A stretch of 64,000 bases of DNA from Bacteroidota bacterium (GTDB lineage: Bacteria > Bacteroidota > Bacteroidia > Flavobacteriales_D > Crocinitomicaceae). Of this stretch, positions 26,103 through 34,342 are shown one piece after another; position 1 is the first letter of the stretch; every line of letters begins with the position of its first letter. The notes below the pieces were generated by a model. That model did not search any database, had not been told where the DNA came from, and saw nothing but the letters and a program-made list of their open reading frames with translations. The stretch lies in assembly GCA_024280295.1 (NCBI GenBank), contig JAJRQK010000029.1, positions 186,001 to 250,000 of the forward strand. The letters run 5' to 3'. Both the position numbers and the translations under genes were made by a program.

Positions 26103-28526
26103 ATGAAAGCTTTACTTTGTTTTATCGTATTAGTCTTTTCTTCACTGTCATGGGCACAAAGTGAGAACGAAGGAGTTATCACTGGAGTTGTTCGTGACCA
26201 ATCTGGAGAATCAATTCCGGGTGCTGCGGTAGTCTATAAATCAGACCTTACTCGTGGAGCATTGACCAATGATTTGGGAGTCTATAAACTTGAGCTTCCA
26301 GCTGGAGAGGCTAGATTGATTTGTCGTTATTCTGATAAAATCGCAGACACATTTAATGTGACACTATTTGCAGGACAGACAATTACACATGATATCCTGT
26401 TGAAAGATTTTGTTCTTGAAGTTGATGCGGTTCAAATTCGCGTTGGAAAGTTTGATAAACCGCTTGAAGATCAAACGGTCTCAATGGAAATTATTCGTCC
26501 AGAATTAATTGAAAATAAGAACACACGAAGTATCGAAACTGCACTTGACCAAACTCCAGGGCTAAATATTTTGGATGGTGAACCACAAATTAGAGGTGGA
26601 AGTGGATTTACATTTGGTGTAGGATCAAAGGTTGCTGTGATAGTCGATGATATGCCAATGCTATCTGGAGATGCTGGTCGACCAGAATGGGGATTTATTC
26701 CTGTTGAAAACATCCATCAAATTGAAGTGACAAAAGGAGCAGCATCTGTTTTGTCTGGTAGTTCTGCACTGTCAGGAGCAATTCATATTCGCACAGCATT
26801 CCCAGGGTTGAAACCAAAAACGAAAGTGAATGTCTACTCTGGATTTTACTCGAAGCCAAGTGTGGAAGGTTCTGATTGGTGGTTAGGAACCCCACTAATT
26901 TCTGGAGCCAATTTCTTGCATTCACGTAGAATTAAGAATCTTGATTTGGTTCTAGGTGGTAATGTGAATTACGATCATGGATATATCGGACCTCCAGTAC
27001 CTGATAGTTTAGTAACTGCTGATACCATTTCAAATTTTACAGAGGAGCAAATGGCCTCAAAACGAGTACGATTTAATTTCAATATTCGCTATCGATCAAA
27101 GAAATTTAAAGGATTGAATTACGGAATTAATGGAAATGCTATGTATGCTCAATCGAATTTATCATTTGCATGGTTGAATGATTCTTCTGGGCTATATCAA
27201 TCTTATCCAGGTGCAGTTTTCTTGCAAACGCAAACGATCTTTAACATTGATCCTTTTCTAAATGTATTCACTCAAACGGATGGAAAACATCACTTTAGAA
27301 TGCGTTACCTCTATGCAAATAATGAAATGACGGCAGGACAATCGAACCAATCCTCAACGATGTATGGGGATTACATGTTTAAAAAGTCCTACCCAAGTTT
27401 GAAAGACTTCGATTTCATTGGTGGATTGACAGGGACTTACACAAACTCATTTGCCAATTTGTATGCAGGTGCTGGAGATCCAAGGAATCAAATCCTAAAT
27501 ATTTCGGCATATACGCAGCTAGAAAAGAAGTTTCAAAAGTTGATTAATGTTTCAGTAGGCGGTAGGTTGGAGTATTTTCAATTGAATGATACAGTTACGG
27601 CAATCAAACCAATTTTCAGAGCTGGAACGAGTCTTAAACTCTACCAAGAAACGTATTTGCGTGCGTCTTATGGTCAAGGATATCGTTTTCCAACAATTAC
27701 CGAACGCTATATCAGAACAGGAGTTGGTAACTTTGGAGTGTATCCAAATCCAGATATAAAGCCTGAAAGTAGTTGGAATGCGGAAGTTGGAATTAAGCAA
27801 GGATTGAAATTTGGAAAAATTTATGGCTACCTTGATATTGCTGGCTTCTGGCAAGAATATGAGAACACGATTGAATATTTATTCGGTTTCTGGGGAGATC
27901 CTGCTGTTAATCCATCTCAGTTGTTTGGCTTTAGGTTCATGAATACTGGAAACTCAAGAGTGCTTGGAATTGATGTCTCATTTTCGGGTAAAGCAAAAAT
28001 TGGGAAAAATACTGAACTGACGTTTATCACAGGTTACAATTACATTGTCCCAAAAACGTTAACACCTGATTACGTTTACGCAATTGATCAACTTGGAAGA
28101 GAGTACAGCTACAACTCCACATCTTCAAATTTTGCAAATCAAATTCTAAAGTATAGGTTTTTACACAACGTGAAAGGTGATTCCGAAATTACGGTTAAGA
28201 AGAAGTTTTCGATTGGATTCAGTGTGAAGTATTTCAGCAAAATTATCAATATGGATGGTGTGATTGAAGAATTCGAAATTAGCACAGTTGGCCCATTTGT
28301 TCAAACGATCCGTTACTTGGATTATTTCGATGCTCATCGTTTTGGGAATTGGATTTTCGATGCTAGAATTTCGTTTAATTTGAACGAGTTACACAAGATT
28401 GCGCTCATAAGTTCCAACATAACAAATAGATCATATTCTCTTCGACCGTTGAAAATTGAGGCTCCAAGATCGATTATGTTCCAATACACATTCAAATTAG
28501 ACAAGAATAAATCTACAGCGAAATAA
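26103..28526 (+). CDS. TonB-dependent receptor with N-terminal carboxypeptidase-regulatory-like domain
   Basis: 807 residues. A signal peptide (KALLCFIVLVFSSLSWAQ) is followed by a CarboxypepD_reg-like domain (about 22-105; ITGVVRDQSGESIPGAAV). The plug domain (about 115-230) has TVSMEIIRPELIENKN, GLNILDGEPQIRGGSGFTFG and VIVDDMPMLSGD. The barrel then runs to the end, with ASYGQGYRFPTITERY typical of the strand region near 525. The C-terminus ends in an aromatic strand (IMFQYTFKL). It takes up a ligand across the outer membrane using TonB energy. It lies upstream of the cobalamin riboswitch, so it is probably outside that control, and the substrate is not known. The terminator directly before it implies that any promoter must lie inside the stem region or that it is fed by readthrough. 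Confidence 0.9.
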   Translation: MKALLCFIVLVFSSLSWAQSENEGVITGVVRDQSGESIPGAAVVYKSDLTRGALTNDLGVYKLELPAGEARLICRYSDKIADTFNVTLFAGQTITHDILLKDFVLEVDAVQIRVGKFDKPLEDQTVSMEIIRPELIENKNTRSIETALDQTPGLNILDGEPQIRGGSGFTFGVGSKVAVIVDDMPMLSGDAGRPEWGFIPVENIHQIEVTKGAASVLSGSSALSGAIHIRTAFPGLKPKTKVNVYSGFYSKPSVEGSDWWLGTPLISGANFLHSRRIKNLDLVLGGNVNYDHGYIGPPVPDSLVTADTISNFTEEQMASKRVRFNFNIRYRSKKFKGLNYGINGNAMYAQSNLSFAWLNDSSGLYQSYPGAVFLQTQTIFNIDPFLNVFTQTDGKHHFRMRYLYANNEMTAGQSNQSSTMYGDYMFKKSYPSLKDFDFIGGLTGTYTNSFANLYAGAGDPRNQILNISAYTQLEKKFQKLINVSVGGRLEYFQLNDTVTAIKPIFRAGTSLKLYQETYLRASYGQGYRFPTITERYIRTGVGNFGVYPNPDIKPESSWNAEVGIKQGLKFGKIYGYLDIAGFWQEYENTIEYLFGFWGDPAVNPSQLFGFRFMNTGNSRVLGIDVSFSGKAKIGKNTELTFITGYNYIVPKTLTPDYVYAIDQLGREYSYNSTSSNFANQILKYRFLHNVKGDSEITVKKKFSIGFSVKYFSKIINMDGVIEEFEISTVGPFVQTIRYLDYFDAHRFGNWIFDARISFNLNELHKIALISSNITNRSYSLRPLKIEAPRSIMFQYTFKLDKNKSTAK

Positions 28527-28532
28527 ATTATG

Positions 28533-28540
28533 TATCTTTG
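28533..28540 (+). promoter_or_regulatory. Promoter -7 element for the cobalamin-riboswitch operon
   Basis: TATCTTTG, a full match to TAnnTTTG, lies just after the receptor stop codon and places the transcript start at about 28547, immediately before the riboswitch aptamer. Confidence 0.6.
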
Positions 28541-28544
28541 CGTC

Positions 28545-28712
28545 GACTTTTAGTTCTCATAACCTTTTCAAGGAGTGAGATTACAAGGAATTCGGTGAGA
28601 ATCCGAGACTGTATCTGCAGCTGTAAGCACTAAAAGCCAGCATTCATAATGTCACTGCCATTTTGGTGGGAAGGCGAATCTGGTAATGTGCGAGTCAGAA
28701 TACTTGCCCTAA
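28545..28712 (+). promoter_or_regulatory. Cobalamin (B12) riboswitch
   Basis: The conserved core appears in order: GGAATTCGGTGAGAATCCGAG (28587-28607), CTGCAGCTGTAAGC (28615-28628), CACTGCCATTTTGGTGGGAAGGCG (28653-28676) and GTCAGAATACTTGCC (28694-28708), the B12-box-like part. Adenosyl- or methylcobalamin binding normally represses the genes downstream. The sequence between this aptamer and the next gene holds a candidate expression platform. This is the strongest regulatory call in the window and identifies the next genes as B12-responsive. Confidence 0.95.
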
Positions 28713-28757
28713 GTTATTTTTTAATGAAGACTTCAGATTAAAGTCAGACTTAGTATT

Positions 28758-28789
28758 CACCATTAACTATGGTGTATTCCTTTGTTTTT
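28758..28789 (+). terminator. Candidate riboswitch expression-platform hairpin
   Basis: CACCAT (28758-28763) pairs with ATGGTG (28769-28774), extendable past one mismatch by two A-T pairs, and is followed by the T-rich run CCTTTGTTTTT. It could serve as the switchable terminator between aptamer and first gene, but the stem is short, so a translational or other mechanism is also possible. Confidence 0.5.
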
Positions 28790-28833
28790 AACTGATTCTT
28801 CAGCATTTATTAATAGCTAAAAAAGAAAATGCT

Positions 28834-29808
28834 ATGAAGAAAATTTACGTTATGGTATCAGCGGTTGCGCTCGCTGGAGTAATTAATGCGCAAACAACTA
28901 TTGATTTCGAATCGTTTTCACTTACAGGTGCTGAAACATTCGATAATGGATCAGCTCAACTAGGTGATTGGGACTTTGGAGCAACAACTCTTGCTAATGT
29001 ATATGACACAGCATGGGGTGGTTCATGGACAGGTTTCTCTATTTCAAATATCACCGACAATACAACTGCGGGTTGGGGAAATCAGTACAGCTCGTTTACA
29101 GGTGCAGGATTTGGAAATTCATCACAATACACCGTTTACTACAATTTTGGTGAAGTAAATACCAACGATGCGCTTGTGAAAATTGATAGCTTTAAAATCA
29201 CGAATACAACCTATACCGCAATTTCAATGCGGGACGGTGATATGTTTGGAAAACAGTTTGGTTCTCCAAATGATGCAAATGGAATGCCTGATGGAACTAA
29301 TGGTGAGGATTTCTTAAAGGTTTGGATCTTTGGAGAAAGCTATGATGGATCGCAATTAGATTCAATTGAATTTTTCCTAGCAGATTACAGATTTGTCGAT
29401 AGTACACAGGATTATATTTTGGATACTTGGGTGAATATTGATTTAGCAGGATTTTCTTTTCCAGTGGCGCGATTGAATTTTGAATTCGAATCATCTGATG
29501 TGATTTCTGGTGGTGGATATTGGACTCCATTTTACTTTGCACTTGATAATTTAGTGACATCCTCGACCGTTGGGATTGATGAGTTGGATGCAACCACAAT
29601 TTCAGCATATCCAAACCCAATTGCTGATGTGTTGACAGTAAAAGGGAGTAGTGGTGTTTTGATTCTTACTGATGCGACTGGAAAAATAGTTGGTCAAAAA
29701 CAACATAACCAATCAAGTACATTAAATGTAGCTGAATTGACTAAGGGTGTCTATTTTCTTACACTTCAAAATGAAGAAGGTAAGGTGACACAGAAAATAA
29801 TTAAGTAA
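28834..29808 (+). CDS. DUF4465-domain secreted protein with T9SS sorting domain; likely corrinoid-binding (BtuH-like)
   Basis: 324 residues. The signal peptide is KKIYVMVSAVALAGVINAQ. The DUF4465 domain (about 20-245) shows GWGNQYSSFTGAGFG, SFKITNTTYTAISMRDGD, LKVWIFGESYDG, FFLADYRFVDSTQDYILDTW and ALDNLVTS. The last ~75 residues are a T9SS sorting domain starting TISAYPNPIADVLTVKG and ending GVYFLTLQNEEGKV. It should be placed on the outer cell surface. As I recall, proteins of this domain family from Bacteroides (BtuH) bind B12 with high affinity. The riboswitch directly before this gene supports such a role here. It is the first gene of the riboswitch operon and is followed by a strong hairpin, which would let it be made in excess over the receptor. 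Confidence 0.88.
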   Translation: MKKIYVMVSAVALAGVINAQTTIDFESFSLTGAETFDNGSAQLGDWDFGATTLANVYDTAWGGSWTGFSISNITDNTTAGWGNQYSSFTGAGFGNSSQYTVYYNFGEVNTNDALVKIDSFKITNTTYTAISMRDGDMFGKQFGSPNDANGMPDGTNGEDFLKVWIFGESYDGSQLDSIEFFLADYRFVDSTQDYILDTWVNIDLAGFSFPVARLNFEFESSDVISGGGYWTPFYFALDNLVTSSTVGIDELDATTISAYPNPIADVLTVKGSSGVLILTDATGKIVGQKQHNQSSTLNVAELTKGVYFLTLQNEEGKVTQKIIK

Positions 29809-29811
29809 TTT

Positions 29812-29840
29812 AGTGGGGGAAGTTAACTCCCCCACTTTTT
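29812..29840 (+). terminator. Intra-operon terminator/attenuator
   Basis: GTGGGGGA (29813-29820) pairs perfectly with TCCCCCAC (29828-29835) around AGTTAAC, followed by TTTTT. It lies between the DUF4465 gene and the receptor start at 29841, so it could halt part of the transcripts after the first gene. Confidence 0.85.
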
Positions 29841-31832
29841 ATGCGCTTACTCGTTTTCATATCGTTATTATTCAGTTCGTTAGCTTATTCACAAGAACCT
29901 ACTGATACCTTAGCTAAAGTTCAAGAAATTGATCCCATTAGTATTACTGCACTCGCACTTTACATTCGAGGTACACGCGAGAGTGTTAATCACTTGAAAA
30001 GAAATGATATTGAAGTTCTTCAAGCAATTGACATTGGAGAACTCCTTCAGAAATTTGAAGGAACGTCGTTCAAATCTTATGGTGGACTTGGCGGATTGAA
30101 GACCGTTTCCATGCGTGGACTGGGGAGTCAACATACGGCAGTTTGCATTGATGGATTTAACCTCAGTAATAGTCAAACAGGCCAGGTTAATCTTGGACAG
30201 TTACAAACGGATAATGTTGAGGAAGTTGTGATTGGAGTAGGAGGACAGCCACGTTTTTTATTGCCCGTCACTGCTCAAATAGCTGGAAGTTCTCTGTTGA
30301 TTGAGACATTTGAAAATTCTTTTTCGAGAGATACTTTTAGTTTGAGGTCAAACATTAAGCTTGGCTCTTTTGGTAGATTTGGAGGTTATGGAGCGGTAAA
30401 ATGGAAATTTGGGAAGAGTTTTATTAGTGCTTTTGGGAATGCTCAGTTGGCAACTGGAATTTATTCATATCGATTTCAAAATGGATTTCAAGAGGGTTCT
30501 GCTGTTCGATCAAATAATGATTACCAAGATTACTTTGCTGGAGCAACGTATGGAGTTGAGTTTAAAAAAACTCGATTTCGACTTGGATACAGGCGTAAAG
30601 GAATTGATCAAGGTCTTCCAGGAGCAGTTATTCTCTATAATTCAAGCGCAGATGAACGTTTAAATACACAGGATCAAACCGTTTTTTCTGATGCTATGAT
30701 TCAGCTCAATGACGTTTGGACTATTCGTGTTTATGGATCAGCAAACAAGAATGATTTACATTATTCCGATCCAACTTATTTGAATGCTCAAGGTTTTGTA
30801 GATATTACCTATGCCAATCGATCAGTAAATTCAGGGATTGTTGGATATTTATACAAGGACAAATGGGATTTCCATACTGGAATAGAAAGTACATTAAGTG
30901 ATTTACATTCAACTGACACACTTTTTGCTAAACCTGTTCGACAACATTATTCTGCACTTTCGGGTGTGAGTTATTCATCAAGAAGGTTAACGTTAAAAGG
31001 GCAGCTATCTACTCAGTTTATCGTGGAGAGTAATAATAATGGAGATGAAGCTTCTGATAAAAGAGTATTAAATCCATATTTTTCTATTAAAAGTATTGAA
31101 TTTGGACGGCTTCACCATCGACATCAATTGTGGTATAAGAATTCGTTTCGTATGCCCTCATTTAATGAATTGTACTACAACAATATTGGCAATAACTTGT
31201 TGCTTCCAGAAAGAGCAGATCAATTTGGCTATAATTTATCCTTCGTTCCAAAGGAGACTAATCTTGATTGGCACATAAGAGTGGCTGGTTATTACAATCG
31301 TGTTAGAAATAAAATTGTCGCAACCCCATCGAAAAATTTATTTGTTTGGTCTATTCAGAACATTGGGAAGGTTGATGTTTATGGTGGGGAAATTGTATCA
31401 AAGTTGAGTTATAGATTCAAGAAAAACAGAAATAGAGGACTTAGAATAAGAAGCTATATCACCTACAGTTATCAGCGATCATTGAATATGACAGACCCAG
31501 ATCATCCAACCTACAAACATCAAATTGCCTACATACCTGAGCATACTCTGAATTTCGATTTTGCCATCGAGTATAAGAAATTAGGCGCTCGGATAAGTAA
31601 TAATTACGTTGGAATGCGTTATTCTCTCAACGAAAATATCCCAACAAATGAAGTTGATGCTTTTTTATTAACCGATGTGAGTCTTTATCATAAAATTGAA
31701 ATAGGAAAGAAGCATGGAATTCGAATTCAATTGAGTGTTAAAAACGTATTCAACAGTTCGTATGCGTATATTCGCTCTTTCGTAATGCCTGGAAGAAATT
31801 ATTTAATATCATTGAGTTATGCGATTAATTAG
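29841..31832 (+). CDS. BtuB-like TonB-dependent receptor
   Basis: 663 residues. The signal peptide is RLLVFISLLFSSLAYSQ. There is no carboxypeptidase-like domain: the plug starts at about residue 35 (ITALALYIRGTRESVNHL), with LLQKFEGTSFKSYGG, LKTVSMRGLGSQHTAVCIDGFNL and GQLQTDNVEEVVIGVGG. The barrel follows, with NSFRMPSFNELYYNNIGN near 435 and a final aromatic strand. The short size and the plug pattern match BtuB/vitamin B12 receptors. Its place behind the riboswitch and before a BtuG-like lipoprotein supports corrinoid transport across the outer membrane. It overlaps the next gene by 14 bp. Confidence 0.9.
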   Translation: MRLLVFISLLFSSLAYSQEPTDTLAKVQEIDPISITALALYIRGTRESVNHLKRNDIEVLQAIDIGELLQKFEGTSFKSYGGLGGLKTVSMRGLGSQHTAVCIDGFNLSNSQTGQVNLGQLQTDNVEEVVIGVGGQPRFLLPVTAQIAGSSLLIETFENSFSRDTFSLRSNIKLGSFGRFGGYGAVKWKFGKSFISAFGNAQLATGIYSYRFQNGFQEGSAVRSNNDYQDYFAGATYGVEFKKTRFRLGYRRKGIDQGLPGAVILYNSSADERLNTQDQTVFSDAMIQLNDVWTIRVYGSANKNDLHYSDPTYLNAQGFVDITYANRSVNSGIVGYLYKDKWDFHTGIESTLSDLHSTDTLFAKPVRQHYSALSGVSYSSRRLTLKGQLSTQFIVESNNNGDEASDKRVLNPYFSIKSIEFGRLHHRHQLWYKNSFRMPSFNELYYNNIGNNLLLPERADQFGYNLSFVPKETNLDWHIRVAGYYNRVRNKIVATPSKNLFVWSIQNIGKVDVYGGEIVSKLSYRFKKNRNRGLRIRSYITYSYQRSLNMTDPDHPTYKHQIAYIPEHTLNFDFAIEYKKLGARISNNYVGMRYSLNENIPTNEVDAFLLTDVSLYHKIEIGKKHGIRIQLSVKNVFNSSYAYIRSFVMPGRNYLISLSYAIN

Positions 31833-32874
31833 TCTCATTAGTTTGATTGTGCTACTTACCAATTGTAAGAAGGAAGACCCAACTGTAATTGATGGCAACA
31901 TCGTCATTAGCAATGGAATGTTAGTTCTCTGTGAAGGTTTATTTCAACAGAATAATTCCTCACTGTCTTGGATTAACAATGCAACAGGAAGTGTCATTAA
32001 TGATTACTATGTGCAAACTTCAGGACTTCAACTTGGAGATACGGGTAATGAGATGAAACAATATGGCGGAAAGATTTACATCGCCATGAATGTTTCTAGT
32101 AAGATAGAAGTTCTATCAGTTTTGACAGGTGTTTCAATAAAGCAAATTCCAATGTTTGATGGCGCCGTTGCTAAGGAGCCAAGATCACTCGCATTTTACA
32201 ATGGCAAAGTTTATGTTACTTGTTATGATGGATATGTAGACGTTATTGATACAAGCTCGCTCGAAGTGGAGCAACGAATTTTGGTAGGAAGTAATCCTGA
32301 AGGAATTACAGTTTCTAATGGGAAAATTTACGTAGCAAATTCTGGAGGATTGAATTTCCCCAATGCGGATTCAACAGTTTCTGTGGTTAATCCAATTTCG
32401 GGATTGGAGGAAATGAAAATTACTGTGGGACTTAATCCTGGAGATATGATTACTGATGCACAAGGTGATGTTTATGTGATCTCACGAGGAGACTACGCGT
32501 CAATTCCTTCCAGAATGCATCGGATTAATCCATCAACAAATACAGTAGTGGATGACTTTACATTTGATGCTTCATCACTAACACTTATGAATTCAAACTT
32601 ACTCGTTGGCTATGCTGATTTCACTTCTGGAACAAACACTATTGGGCTATTCGATGCCGTAAATGAAATAATGACCAGTAATGATTTTGTAGATTTGAGT
32701 GGTGTACAAACACTTTATGGTATTGATTATAATCCTTCCAACGGTAACATCTATGTCTTAGATGCATTGGATTTTACAACAACTGGATATGTTCGTGAAT
32801 TCACATCCAGTGGAGTGTCGCTAGCTGATTACCATGTTGGATTAAATCCAACAAGTATCGTATTTTTTGATTAG
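31819..32874 (+). CDS. YncE/DUF5074-like beta-propeller lipoprotein (BtuG-like)
   Basis: 351 residues with a lipobox LTNC (Cys near residue 16), so it is a lipoprotein, expected at the cell surface. The body consists of repeated propeller blades: GKIYIAMNVSSKIEVLSV, GKVYVTCYDGYVDVIDT, GKIYVANSGG and GNIYVLDALD. The order resembles YncE and DUF5074 proteins. BtuG of Bacteroides is a propeller lipoprotein that caps the BtuB receptor and captures B12; this gene has the same place and size. That assignment is by architecture and context, not by a search. It overlaps the receptor gene by 14 bp and precedes the methyltransferase by 5 bp. Confidence 0.85.
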   Translation: MRLISLISLIVLLTNCKKEDPTVIDGNIVISNGMLVLCEGLFQQNNSSLSWINNATGSVINDYYVQTSGLQLGDTGNEMKQYGGKIYIAMNVSSKIEVLSVLTGVSIKQIPMFDGAVAKEPRSLAFYNGKVYVTCYDGYVDVIDTSSLEVEQRILVGSNPEGITVSNGKIYVANSGGLNFPNADSTVSVVNPISGLEEMKITVGLNPGDMITDAQGDVYVISRGDYASIPSRMHRINPSTNTVVDDFTFDASSLTLMNSNLLVGYADFTSGTNTIGLFDAVNEIMTSNDFVDLSGVQTLYGIDYNPSNGNIYVLDALDFTTTGYVREFTSSGVSLADYHVGLNPTSIVFFD

Positions 32875-32879
32875 AAGTT

Positions 32880-33467
32880 ATGTCAAGAGCAAAGGAACTT
32901 TCAGATGATTATTGGAATAGCCGATATATTGATGGAACTACTGGTTGGGATATGGGAGAGGTTTCCCCTCCAATTAAATCTTACATTGATCAATTAGAAG
33001 ATAAGTCGATTCAGTTATTGATACCGGGAGCTGGTAATAGTCACGAGGCGGAGTATTTACTTAGTCGTGGTTTTTTGAATGTGCATTTATTAGATTATGC
33101 AGAAACTCCGATGAAGGGTTTTTTAGATAGAAATTCAGATTTCCCTGCCGATCAGATTCATATTGAAGACTTTTTTAAGCACGAAGGAGAGTACGATTTG
33201 ATCCTTGAGCAAACTTTATTCTGCGCCATTGATCCCGTTCTTCGTCAAAACTATGTAAATCAAGTTGCCAAATTATTAAAGCTTGGAGGAAAACTTGTTG
33301 GATTGATGTTTAGCTGTGAATTCGATGATGGTCCGCCATTTGGAGGAAGTTTGGAAGAATACCTAAGTTATTTCAGATCTCATTTTTCGAGTATAGAGAT
33401 GAACCCTTGTTACAACTCAATAGCAGCTAGACAGGGAAGCGAGTTGTTTATTAATCTCACGAAATAG
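32880..33467 (+). CDS. TPMT-type SAM-dependent methyltransferase in the B12 operon
   Basis: 195 residues, soluble, no signal peptide. The N-terminus DYWNSRYIDGTTGWDMGEVSPP is typical of thiopurine S-methyltransferase-type (TPMT/Tehb-like) enzymes. The SAM-binding glycine loop is LLIPGAGNSHEAEYLLSRG (about 43-61). HLLDYAETPM follows, and the catalytic region is DLILEQTLFCAIDP. It would use S-adenosylmethionine to methylate a small thiol, selenium, tellurium or halide compound; the substrate is unknown. It lies 5 bp after the BtuG-like gene with no terminator, so it should share the riboswitch control. A direct role in corrinoid handling is conjecture. Confidence 0.88.
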   Translation: MSRAKELSDDYWNSRYIDGTTGWDMGEVSPPIKSYIDQLEDKSIQLLIPGAGNSHEAEYLLSRGFLNVHLLDYAETPMKGFLDRNSDFPADQIHIEDFFKHEGEYDLILEQTLFCAIDPVLRQNYVNQVAKLLKLGGKLVGLMFSCEFDDGPPFGGSLEEYLSYFRSHFSSIEMNPCYNSIAARQGSELFINLTK

Positions 33468-33476
33468 TTTTTAGAA

Positions 33477-33592
33477 AACGCTGCGTTAGCGGTAGTAGCG
33501 GCATCCTTTTATCTCAAATGATTTTTTGTTAAGCATAATTTACTTGTAAAAAAGATACAGCGAATAACGCGACCCCAATTGGGAACGCCCAT
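33477..33592 (+). ncRNA. Probable structured RNA element (GCGTTAGC...AACGCCC type)
   Basis: A GC-richer island in the intergenic space: GCGTTAGCGGTAGTAGCGGC (33483 on), CATCCTTTT, an AT-rich middle, AAAAAAGATACAGCGAATAA (about 33550-33566), then CGCGACCCC and GGGAACGCCC. GCGTTA (33483-33488) can pair with TAACGC (33565-33570), ATCCTTTT with AAAAAGAT, and CCCAATTGGG forms a short hairpin. I recall near-identical elements in many flavobacterial intergenic regions, possibly the Flavo-1 motif, but I cannot verify the name. The strand is uncertain. Confidence 0.5.
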
Positions 33593-33598
33593 AAAAAA

Positions 33599-34303
33599 TT
33601 ACTGACCTCCTTTATTTGACTTGTAGCGTTTATTTTTATGTGCCCACTTATTCTTCTTTCGAGAGAACTCTTTGTTAGGGTTCTGACCTCCACCAAATCG
33701 ATAAACAATTCCTACCGAATGTTGAAGATAGTTCTCAGGAGTTTCCCAAAATCCTGGATAAACTCCAAATTTTGCTGTTGAATGTAATTGAATACCAAGT
33801 CCTTTATAGATCCAGAAGTTTAGTCCGAAGCCTGCATTGACGGTTGGCGCATGAACTGCTGCTCCTTGTTCTCTATAAGTATAGCCCACACCAAATGTAA
33901 AGTAAGGATCGATCCATCTTGCACGAGGTGCATACGCTTGATAGAAACTATACTTTCCATGAACGTCAAAACTGAAGAATGTTCCCGCGAAATTTGTAGA
34001 GTCATTGATTAATTTACCCGATTTGTATTGAGTGTATGTTCCAATAAACTCCATACTCCATCCGTATTTAAAATAACGATCGAGTGTAATTCGTGACGGA
34101 TAGGGAAGGAGATTCCATGAGTTTTTAACATCGAAGAGTTTCCCAAACTTGCTTCCATTATCATCAATAGCTGACCAGTGAACACCTACCATCCATTTGT
34201 ATGGCTTGTAAACCTTAATTGTCTTGTAGGGTTGAGCAGAACAGGTTCCGATCAAAGCAATGACGAATAGAGAGGTAAGAATTTTTTTCACATCAAAAAT
34301 CAT
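33599..34303 (-). CDS. Outer-membrane beta-barrel protein of unknown function
   Basis: 234 residues from ATG 34303 (MIFDVKKILTSLFVIALIGTCSAQ signal peptide); the longer frame to 34342 adds 13 residues before the signal. Barrel-like alternating strands include KWMVGVHWSAIDDNG, YGWSMEFIGTYTQYKSG, FFSFDVHGKYSFYQAY, YFTFGVGYTYREQGAAVH, LNFWIYKGLGIQLHS and HSVGIVYRFGG. A basic tail rich in Lys and Asn follows. The layout is that of the OprF/OmpA-type small barrels of Bacteroidota. It lies at the end of the minus-strand DUF1684/yggS cluster with 39 bp between. Confidence 0.75.
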   Translation of the reverse strand: MIFDVKKILTSLFVIALIGTCSAQPYKTIKVYKPYKWMVGVHWSAIDDNGSKFGKLFDVKNSWNLLPYPSRITLDRYFKYGWSMEFIGTYTQYKSGKLINDSTNFAGTFFSFDVHGKYSFYQAYAPRARWIDPYFTFGVGYTYREQGAAVHAPTVNAGFGLNFWIYKGLGIQLHSTAKFGVYPGFWETPENYLQHSVGIVYRFGGGQNPNKEFSRKKNKWAHKNKRYKSNKGGQ

Positions 34304-34342
34304 AGTGTAAATATAAGTCAAAACAAGCGAAAAAGAGAACAA

